A stretch of DNA of 64,000 bases from Eubacterium sp. (GTDB lineage: Bacteria > Bacillota > Clostridia > Lachnospirales > Lachnospiraceae). Made by a program: the position numbers and the translations under genes. Below are positions 57,048 to 64,000 of the stretch, piece by piece (the first letter of the stretch is position 1; each line of letters begins with the position of its first letter). The stretch lies in NCBI GenBank assembly GCA_022794015.1, contig JAAWDZ010000060.1:31009-95008 (forward strand), in the 5' to 3' direction. The notes under the pieces are model-generated. The model did not search any database. It was not told the DNA's origin and worked only from the letters and a program-made list of their open reading frames with translations.

Positions 57048-58049
57048 ATGAGGAAGTATTGTGAAGAATGTGGAAAAGAAGCTGAAACGAAGATGATAAC
57101 AAAAAAGGAAGCATATGATGTATGCGGAGAGACTATTGAGGTTGATGCGCAGGTATTGACATGTGCGGATTGTGGAGAAGAGCTTTATTCTGAAGAATTG
57201 GACAACGTCACACTGGTTCGGGTTTATAATGAATACCGCAGAAGGCACAAATTGCTTCTTCCGGAGGAGATTAAGAAAATAAGAGAGCAGTATGGGCTTA
57301 GTCAGAGAAGCTTCGCCAAATTGCTGAATTGGGGCGACAAGACAATCTGTAGATATGAGAATGGCTCAATCCAGGATAAAGCGCATAATAGTTTGCTGCT
57401 TTTCTTAAGGGAGCCGGATAATATGAGGACTTATCTTACTGAGAATGAGGTTGCTCTTAACGAAAGGCAGAAAGATAAACTGCTTTTGATGGTTGATAAA
57501 CTTAAGCAGAATGAAGAACGTCGCGTGGGAAGGTTCTTTCATCTTTTCTTTACAAAAACGCCATGTGAAGAAAACGGATACAGGGCGTTTGATTATGATA
57601 AGTTCTGTGCGATGGTTCTCTTTTTTGCGAACAAAAGTTCAGAACTGCTAAAGACGAAGCTGATGAAGCTCTTGAATTATTCTGATATGATCTTTTACAA
57701 GGAAAATGGGATATCAATATCCGGCGTGAGGTATGCCCATTTGCCTTACGGTCCAGTGCCTGAGAATTTTGATATTCTTCTTGGTACAATGGCGGCAGAT
57801 CATATTGCCCATATTGAAGTGTTCTACGATAATGGATACGAAAAACATCAGGTAATTCCCGATAAAGAGATGACGGAAGGTATTCTCTCTGAAGATGAAT
57901 TGGCAGTATTAGAGCGGATCTACAATAAGTTTGCAAGCTTTGGATCGGTGGATATTTCCAATTACTCACATAAGGAAAAAGGCTATATGGAAACCAAGAA
58001 AGGTGAGATTATTTCTTACGCATATGCAAAGGATATTGAATTGAGCTGA
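57048..58049 (+). CDS. MqsA-like zinc-ribbon/HTH antitoxin fused to a Panacea (DUF4065/SocA-like) domain
   Basis: CEECGK...CADCGEEL; HTH YGLSQRSFAKLLNWGDKTICRYENGSIQDKAHNSLL; LLKTKLMKLLNYSDMIFYKENGISISGVRYAHLPYGPVPENFDILL. Confidence 0.85.
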   Translation: MRKYCEECGKEAETKMITKKEAYDVCGETIEVDAQVLTCADCGEELYSEELDNVTLVRVYNEYRRRHKLLLPEEIKKIREQYGLSQRSFAKLLNWGDKTICRYENGSIQDKAHNSLLLFLREPDNMRTYLTENEVALNERQKDKLLLMVDKLKQNEERRVGRFFHLFFTKTPCEENGYRAFDYDKFCAMVLFFANKSSELLKTKLMKLLNYSDMIFYKENGISISGVRYAHLPYGPVPENFDILLGTMAADHIAHIEVFYDNGYEKHQVIPDKEMTEGILSEDELAVLERIYNKFASFGSVDISNYSHKEKGYMETKKGEIISYAYAKDIELS

Positions 58050-58196
58050 AAATGGCATTTGAAAAATTTTCTGTATTGTGAAACCACAGATTCTATTACC
58101 CCAGGTTTGGAAAAACTTCATAAAAACCCCTTTATTTTTGGTAGAAATTAGGATATACTATAAGAAGTCAAAAAAAAGAAAAGGAGAGATAAAATT

Positions 58197-59060
58197 ATGT
58201 TAGTTTCTGCAAAAGAGATGCTTGACAAAGCAAAAGCAGGCCACTATGCAGTAGGCCAGTTTAACATCAACAACTTAGAGTGGACAAAGTCCATCCTTGC
58301 AACCGCACAGGAGTTAAACTCCCCGGTTATCTTAGGCGTATCTGAAGGCGCCGGCAAGTATATGACAGGTTATAAGACCGTTGTCGGCATGGTTAAGGGA
58401 ATGATCGAAGAGATGAATATCACTGTTCCGGTAGCGCTGCATTTGGATCACGGCTCCTATGAAGGATGTCTCAAGTGCGTGGAAGCAGGATTTTCATCCA
58501 TCATGTTCGACGGCTCTCATTATCCAATCGACGAGAACGTTGCAAAGACAACAGAGCTTGTTAAGATCGCACATGACAACAACATGTCTATTGAGGCAGA
58601 GGTTGGTGCAATCGGCGGCGAAGAAGACGGTGTAGTAGGCAAGGGCGAGTGCGCGGATCCGCAGGAGTGCAAGTCTATTGCAGACCTTGGCATTGATATG
58701 CTTGCAGCAGGTATCGGCAATATCCACGGCAAATATCCGGAAAACTGGGAAGGATTAAGCTTTGAGACTTTAGACGCAATCCAGCAGCTTACAGGGGACA
58801 TGCCGTTAGTTCTTCACGGCGGTACCGGTATCCCGGAAGATATGATCAAAAAAGCGATTTCTCTTGGCGTTGCAAAGATCAATGTAAATACAGAGTGTCA
58901 GTTATCCTTCGCAGCAGCTACCCGCGAGTACATCGAAGCAGGCAAGGATCAGCAGGGCAAGGGCTTTGATCCTCGTAAATTATTAGCGCCGGGCGCAGAA
59001 GCCATCAAAGCAACTGTAAAAGAGAAAATGGAATTATTCGGTTCCGTAGGCAAAGCTTAA
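58197..59060 (+). CDS. fba: Class II fructose-1,6-bisphosphate aldolase
   Basis: VPVALHLDHGSYEGCLKCVEAGFSSIMFDGSHYPIDENV; VLHGGTGIPEDMIKKAISLGVAKINVNTE. Confidence 0.97.
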   Translation: MLVSAKEMLDKAKAGHYAVGQFNINNLEWTKSILATAQELNSPVILGVSEGAGKYMTGYKTVVGMVKGMIEEMNITVPVALHLDHGSYEGCLKCVEAGFSSIMFDGSHYPIDENVAKTTELVKIAHDNNMSIEAEVGAIGGEEDGVVGKGECADPQECKSIADLGIDMLAAGIGNIHGKYPENWEGLSFETLDAIQQLTGDMPLVLHGGTGIPEDMIKKAISLGVAKINVNTECQLSFAAATREYIEAGKDQQGKGFDPRKLLAPGAEAIKATVKEKMELFGSVGKA

Positions 59061-59192
59061 ATTGTAAAAATAGCTAAAAAACTTTTACGAAACAAATAAA
59101 AGTTGTAAAAAACAGAAAAAGTGAAAAAATGCTATTGCATTTTAATTCGGTTTCGTGTATCTTATTAGCAAATGAAACGGATATACAAAGAC

Positions 59193-59229
59193 GAACAAGG
59201 GTGTTCCACTGGTTGGGATGCCCTTTTTT
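59193..59229 (+). promoter_or_regulatory. glnA leader attenuator with A1/G4 hexaloop (ANTAR-like)
   Basis: GAAC-AAGGGT-GTTC (59193-59206) overlaps the 5' arm of terminator AAGGGTGTTCC (59197-59207) / GGGATGCCCTT (59215-59225) + TTTTTT. Confidence 0.7.
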
Positions 59230-59256
59230 GTATGAACCGTGGTTAGGAGGAATGAT

Positions 59257-61380
59257 ATGGACAAATGCAGTGGATATTATAATGCAGCGGAAATTTTCGG
59301 AGAAAACGTATTTAACGATTCCGTAATGCAGGAGCGTCTCCCCAAGAAGGTGTACCAGAGGTTAAAGGAGATTATCCGCGGTGGCAAGGAGCTAGATCTG
59401 GCAACAGCCGATGTCATTGCACATGAGATGAAAGAGTGGGCCATTGAAAAAGGCGCGACGCATTATACACACTGGTTTCAGCCGTTAACTGGCGTTACAG
59501 CCGAGAAGCATGATGCGTTTATTACGGCTCCTATGGAGAATGGAAAGGTTTTGATGAGCTTTTCCGGAAAAGAACTGATTAAGGGAGAGCCGGATGCGTC
59601 TTCCTTTCCGTCCGGGGGATTGCGGGCAACGTTTGAGGCGAGGGGCTATACGGCATGGGATTGTACTTCTCCGGCATTTGTAAGGCAGGATGCGGCAGGA
59701 GCCACGCTTTGTATCCCGACGGCGTTTTGTTCCTACACAGGGGAAGCGCTCGATCAGAAGACGCCGCTGCTTCGTTCCATGGAAGCAGTCAATGAGCAGG
59801 CAATGCGTCTGATTCGCCTGTTTGGAAACAAGACGTCGCGGAAGGTGACAGCATCCGTCGGACCGGAGCAGGAATATTTCATTGTGGACAGAGAGAAGTA
59901 TTTAAAGAGAAAGGATTTGATTTTTACCGGACGTACCTTATTTGGCGCAATGCCGCCGAAGGGACAGGAAATGGATGATCATTACTTCGGTACGATAAGA
60001 GAGCGGATTGCCGCTTACATGAGGGATGTCAATGTGGAGCTCTGGAGACTGGGCGTATCCGCCAAGACGCAGCATAACGAGGTTGCTCCGGCGCAGCATG
60101 AGCTGGCTCCGATTTATGCATCTGCAAATGTAGCGGTAGACCACAACCAGCTGGTCATGGAAACCCTGAAAAAGGTAGCGGGCCGTCATGGTTTGCAGTG
60201 TCTGCTGCATGAGAAGCCGTTTGCGGGGGTAAACGGTTCCGGTAAGCATAACAACTGGTCCATTACGACAGACGACGGAATTAACCTTTTAGATCCGGGC
60301 GTAACGCCGCACGAGAATTTCCAGTTTCTGCTCGTTTTGACCTGTATCTTAAAAGCGGTTGATATCCATGCGGATTTGCTGCGCGAGGCGGCAGCCGATG
60401 TGGGAAACGATCACAGGCTTGGCGCAAACGAAGCGCCGCCAGCCATTATTTCCGTTTATTTAGGCGAACAGCTGGAGGACGTGATAAAACAGCTCATCAG
60501 TACCGGTGAAGCCACCCACAGCATTTCCGGGAGCAAGCTTGAAACAGGCGTAAAGACGCTGCCGGATTTTATGAAAGACGCGACAGACCGAAACCGTACG
60601 TCTCCGTTTGCATTTACCGGCAACAAATTTGAGTTCCGTATGATTGGTTCTCAGGATTCTATCGCCCAGGCAAATATCGTACTGAATACCATCGTCGCAG
60701 AGGCGTTTTCGGAGGCTTGTGACGTATTGGAAAACAGCAGCGATTTTGAACAGGCGCTGCATGATCTGATTAAGAAGAATGCGACGGATCATCGAAGGAT
60801 TGTATTCAATGGAAACGGTTATTCCGAGGAATGGGTAGAGGAGGCATTAAGACGCGGACTGCCAAATATTACCTCTATGGTAGATGCGATTCCTTCTCTC
60901 AATACAGAGAAATCAGTTCGCCTGTTTGAAAAATTCGGCGTATTTACCAGAGCAGAGCTGAATTCCCGTGTTGAGGTTGAGTATGAAACTTATGCGAAGA
61001 AAATCAACATTGAAGCCAGGTCTATGATTGATATTGCAGGAAAACAGATTATCCCGTCGGTGATTAAGTACACTACTGTGCTGGCCAATTCGGTGGCTGC
61101 GGTTCAAAGTGTCTGTGATGCTGATATAAGCGTGCAGCAGGGGCTGCTTTCTGAAGTATCTGCACTGCTTGCCGAAACAAAAAGCGCGCTGTCCAAATTA
61201 GAGAAGCTTGCTGGCCAGGGTATTGTCATGGAGGAAGGCAGAGAGCAGGCTGTATTCTACAGGGATAAAGTAATGTCTGCTATGGCAGAGCTCAGAAGTC
61301 CGGTGGATAAGCTGGAAATGATTGTAGATAAGGATATGTGGCCGATGCCGTCGTACGGCGATTTGATTTTTGAGGTTTGA
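59257..61380 (+). CDS. glnA: Type III glutamine synthetase
   Basis: [71 protein letters not shown]; start trimmed to ATG 59257 behind GGAGG. Confidence 0.97.
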   Translation: MDKCSGYYNAAEIFGENVFNDSVMQERLPKKVYQRLKEIIRGGKELDLATADVIAHEMKEWAIEKGATHYTHWFQPLTGVTAEKHDAFITAPMENGKVLMSFSGKELIKGEPDASSFPSGGLRATFEARGYTAWDCTSPAFVRQDAAGATLCIPTAFCSYTGEALDQKTPLLRSMEAVNEQAMRLIRLFGNKTSRKVTASVGPEQEYFIVDREKYLKRKDLIFTGRTLFGAMPPKGQEMDDHYFGTIRERIAAYMRDVNVELWRLGVSAKTQHNEVAPAQHELAPIYASANVAVDHNQLVMETLKKVAGRHGLQCLLHEKPFAGVNGSGKHNNWSITTDDGINLLDPGVTPHENFQFLLVLTCILKAVDIHADLLREAAADVGNDHRLGANEAPPAIISVYLGEQLEDVIKQLISTGEATHSISGSKLETGVKTLPDFMKDATDRNRTSPFAFTGNKFEFRMIGSQDSIAQANIVLNTIVAEAFSEACDVLENSSDFEQALHDLIKKNATDHRRIVFNGNGYSEEWVEEALRRGLPNITSMVDAIPSLNTEKSVRLFEKFGVFTRAELNSRVEVEYETYAKKINIEARSMIDIAGKQIIPSVIKYTTVLANSVAAVQSVCDADISVQQGLLSEVSALLAETKSALSKLEKLAGQGIVMEEGREQAVFYRDKVMSAMAELRSPVDKLEMIVDKDMWPMPSYGDLIFEV

Positions 61381-61410
61381 TCCGAAAAACTTCCCCATAA
61401 AAGGGAGGAA

Positions 61411-61434
61411 GCCAGGCAACATATGTTGCCTGGC
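61411..61434. repeat. Perfect 24-nt palindrome downstream of glnA
   Basis: GCCAGGCAACATATGTTGCCTGGC, no adjacent T-tract. Confidence 0.85.
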
Positions 61435-61591
61435 AGAAAGATTATGAAAAATTGTATCTGGTTTTTATGACCATCTTTAATATAAATGTCAGAAGTGAAG
61501 AAATCGTGTTCACTGGATGAAATTTTTTTAAAGGTTAGATGAATAAAATGTGAACAATGGATAATATTGGGAAAGAAGGAGGACATTTTTT

Positions 61592-61930
61592 ATGAAGAAA
61601 CTGGAAATTATCATTAAACCGGAAAAACTGGAGGATTTGAAGGAAGTGCTTTCCACCTGTGAGGTCAGCGGCCTGAATATTGTAAACAGCATGGGCTACG
61701 GCAACCAGAAGGGTGTCATTAAAACCTATCGGGGCGCATCTTACAATGTGACGCTGCTGCCTAAAATCAAGGTGGAAACAGTTGTTTCGGATGATGCGGC
61801 ACAGGGGCTGATTGACAAAATCGTAGACGAAATCAATACCGGAAACTTTGGCGACGGTAAAATATTCGTATACGACGTACAGGATGCCGTCCGGATCCGA
61901 ACGGGAGAGCATGGAGAAGAGGCTTTGTAG
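61592..61930 (+). CDS. glnB: P-II family nitrogen regulatory protein
   Basis: MKKLEIIIKPEKLEDLKEVL; T-loop YRGASYNVTLLPKIKVETVVSD; GDGKIFVYDVQDAVRIRTGE. Confidence 0.95.
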   Translation: MKKLEIIIKPEKLEDLKEVLSTCEVSGLNIVNSMGYGNQKGVIKTYRGASYNVTLLPKIKVETVVSDDAAQGLIDKIVDEINTGNFGDGKIFVYDVQDAVRIRTGEHGEEAL

Positions 61931-61981
61931 GATTTTTTTGAGGAACGCCGGTTTTATAGGCGATAGGAATACGCAAGTGAC

Positions 61982-62040
61982 GTTATCAATGGGGATAACA
62001 GGCGAAGGCAGAAGTGTTTTTGCGCGTTACCCTGTTTTTT
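61982..62040 (+). promoter_or_regulatory. amtB leader attenuator with A1/G4 hexaloop (ANTAR-like)
   Basis: GTTATC-AATGGG-GATAAC (61982-61999); AACAGG (61997-62002) / CCTGTT (62031-62036) + T-run terminator overlapping the 3' arm. Confidence 0.7.
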
Positions 62041-62112
62041 TATGCTCAAAATCCCTGTTGACCGGGTAAAAAGCCAAAAATTTATCCGGAAGAAAAAAAG
62101 GAGGAAAAAATT

Positions 62113-63309
62113 ATGGATATGAAAGTCTGGTTTTTGATGGGAGCAGCGTTAGTGTTTTTTATGCAGTGTGGATTTGCCATGGTGGAGGCTGGATTTACCA
62201 GGGCAAAAAACGTGGGCAATATTACGATGAAGAATTTAATGGATTTCTGCATCGGTACGGTTGCGTTTTATTTGTTGGGATATAATCTTCTCTGCGGGGA
62301 AGGAACATTATTTGGGTGGGGCTTAAACCCATTTGCTGATTTTGCTGTGACGGACTGGTCGAACTTCGTATTTAACCTGGTGTTCTGTGCAACGGCGGCG
62401 ACGATTGTGTCCGGAGCAATGGCAGAGCGGACAAAATTTGCGACATATTGTGTGTACAGCTTTATTATCAGTTTGATTGTTTATCCGGTAGAAGCCCACT
62501 GGGTATGGGGCGCGACGCCATGGCTTACGGATATTGGTTTTACGGATTTTGCGGGATCGGCATGTATCCATACGGTTGGAGGCGTAACGGCTTTGATTGG
62601 CGCGGCCATGCTTGGGCCGCGGATTGGTAAATATACCAAAGACGGTAAGTCGCGTCCGATTCTGGGGCATAACCTTTTAGTTGGAGCATTGGGCGTATTT
62701 ATACTGTGGTTTGGATGGTATGGATTTAATGGAGCGGCTGCAAGTGACACGCTGCAGCTTTCACAGATTTTTGCAACAACAACGATTGCGCCGGCGGCAG
62801 CAACCTGTACGGCGATGATTTATACCTGGATCAGGAACGGAAAGCCGGATGTGACGATGTCATTGAATGGATCGCTTGCAGGATTGGTTGCAATTACGGC
62901 AGGATGTGCAAATGTGGATGCGGCAGGCGCGTTTATTATTGGCGCGGTTGCAGGAGTGCTTTGTACAGCATCCGTTTATATTGTGGAGGATAAGTTAAAA
63001 GTAGATGACCCGGTGGGCGCTGTTTCGGTACATGGCGTATGCGGAATTTTCGGTACGGTTGCAGTAGGATTGTTTGATTATACGGATGGATTGTTTTACG
63101 GAGGCGGTTTTCGTCATCTGGGAATTCAGCTCTTAGGACTGGGATGTATCATTGCCTGGGTTGCAGTGACGATGTCGATTGTATTTGTGGTATTGAAAAA
63201 GACAATTGGGCTTCGGGTTACGGCACAGGAGGAGATAGAAGGACTGGATTCTACGGAGCATGGACTGGAATCCGGATATGCAGATTTCCTGCTGAGGGAA
63301 TTGCATTAG
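62113..63309 (+). CDS. amtB: Ammonium transporter
   Basis: FFMQCGFAMVEAGFTRAKNVGNITMKNLMDFCIG; VHTVGG-type and DDPVGAVSVHGVCGIFGTVAVGLF motifs. Confidence 0.98.
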   Translation: MDMKVWFLMGAALVFFMQCGFAMVEAGFTRAKNVGNITMKNLMDFCIGTVAFYLLGYNLLCGEGTLFGWGLNPFADFAVTDWSNFVFNLVFCATAATIVSGAMAERTKFATYCVYSFIISLIVYPVEAHWVWGATPWLTDIGFTDFAGSACIHTVGGVTALIGAAMLGPRIGKYTKDGKSRPILGHNLLVGALGVFILWFGWYGFNGAAASDTLQLSQIFATTTIAPAAATCTAMIYTWIRNGKPDVTMSLNGSLAGLVAITAGCANVDAAGAFIIGAVAGVLCTASVYIVEDKLKVDDPVGAVSVHGVCGIFGTVAVGLFDYTDGLFYGGGFRHLGIQLLGLGCIIAWVAVTMSIVFVVLKKTIGLRVTAQEEIEGLDSTEHGLESGYADFLLRELH

Positions 63310-63357
63310 AAATGCAGCTGCGCAGTCGGCAGTCAGTAAAACAGCAGAACACAATCA

Positions 63358-63407
63358 TTAAAAAGGGCGGCATCAGACCTGTGAACATGGGTCTGTGCCG
63401 CTTTTTG
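63358..63407 (+). terminator. Intrinsic terminator after amtB
   Basis: AAAAAGGGCGGCATCAGACC...GGGTCTGTGCCGCTTTTT. Confidence 0.85.
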
Positions 63408-63419
63408 ATCGTATACCTC

Positions 63420-63782
63420 TTATTCTGTCAGATACTTCCTGTCCAAATGGTTATGATAGGCAATCATCCCAAGCAATCCTGCGAAAACCTCTGCCATAAC
63501 CAGAACGGCCGATACATATCCCCACGCATCTCCTAAAAAATTACGTAAGAAATAGCCTGACAGAAAGCAGAGATCCATTCCGGTTCCATATAAAATCCAC
63601 ATGATGCCATGCCTGCGGTTATAACCCCTTACATCTATGATCTGTTCCTTTTTGGGCGGTTCTTTTCCCGACCAGAATCCAACGGGATTTTTACTGTTGA
63701 ATTGTACGATTCCAATAATAACGACAGGGGCTGTGCAGATAATCAGGATAAAAAGGCCTCCGATCATTTCTCCGATATTCAT
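63420..63782 (-). CDS. Small integral membrane protein, function unknown
   Basis: Several hydrophobic segments; minus-strand RBS GAGGTG before ATG at 63782; promoter/operator overlaps the longer ORF-track start. Confidence 0.8.
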   Translation of the reverse strand: MNIGEMIGGLFILIICTAPVVIIGIVQFNSKNPVGFWSGKEPPKKEQIIDVRGYNRRHGIMWILYGTGMDLCFLSGYFLRNFLGDAWGYVSAVLVMAEVFAGLLGMIAYHNHLDRKYLTE

Positions 63783-63800
63783 ATTGTCACCTCTTTCAAA

Positions 63801-63851
63801 TGTACTTTGTAATGCTAAGTACATTATAAGAGGGTTGGATATGAATGTCAA
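63801..63851 (-). promoter_or_regulatory. Consensus sigma-A promoter with palindromic operator at the start site
   Basis: Minus strand TTGACA (63851-63846) - 17 nt - TATAAT (63828-63823); operator TGTACTT-N9-AAGTACA (63801-63823). Confidence 0.85.
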
Positions 63852-63952
63852 CAGAAATTTGGTTCTTTCCAAAGTTAGTTGAAAACAGATGATTTTTCTG
63901 GATAAATGTGGTATACTGAAAACAGATTATTTATGTCATGGAGGTACCGCAT

Positions 63953-64000
63953 ATGGATGAATTCATTAAGCTTTTGGATCCAAGCCTGGATTATGTCAGC
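63953..64000 (+). CDS. Unknown protein, 3' end outside window
   Basis: RBS GGAGG then MDEFIKLLDPSLDYVS..., too short to assign. Confidence 0.45.
   Translation, partial: MDEFIKLLDPSLDYVS

Noticed and set aside
59129-59326. 65-aa ORF as a glnA leader peptide
   Set aside because: No RBS, runs through the attenuator and into glnA in another frame; the RNA hairpin explanation is simpler.
63953-64000. Start of a transposase at the window edge
   Set aside because: Only 16 residues visible (MDEFIKLLDPSLDYVS); insufficient to assign a family.

Overview
The window looks like a Lachnospiraceae/Clostridia-type chromosome segment, almost entirely coded on the + strand. (1) About 1-29.8 kb: a flagellar operon, fliF(partial)-fliG-H-I-J, a MotE-like gene, fliK-flgD, a TIGR02530-type gene, flgE-motA-motB-fliL-fliM-fliY/N-cheY-fliO-P-Q-R-flhB-flhA-flhF-flhG-PilZ-cheC-cheD, a small membrane protein, fliA(sigma-28)-fapA and three accessory genes. 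No cheA, cheB or cheW lies in the usual flhG-cheC interval. (2) infC-rpmI-rplT with an attenuator-type leader and an AUU start codon for infC; galE; tRNA-Glu(CUC); a SEC-C protein; a T-box leader plus thrS; DUF1540 and Spo0E-like small proteins. (3) A secreted GH2 beta-galactosidase-like protein of about 3060 aa with duplicated C-terminal modules, an Ala-rich heptad stalk of about 380 aa and a terminal Fn3-like domain. (4) ftsH-uvrC-hprK-M18 peptidase-murB-rapZ-whiA-DagK. (5) A MqsR-like toxin with a zinc-ribbon/HTH/Panacea-like antitoxin behind its own near-consensus promoter. (6) fba, then type III glnA - P-II - amtB, where glnA and amtB carry candidate A1/G4 hexaloop hairpins that overlap terminators (ANTAR-like). 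(7) A minus-strand membrane protein with a consensus promoter and a palindromic operator. The best candidates for follow-up are the FlgD fusion, the giant GH2 stalk protein, the MqsR/Panacea-type TA pair, the ANTAR-like pair, and several structured intergenic elements. All family calls come from reading the protein sequences by eye; no database search was run.
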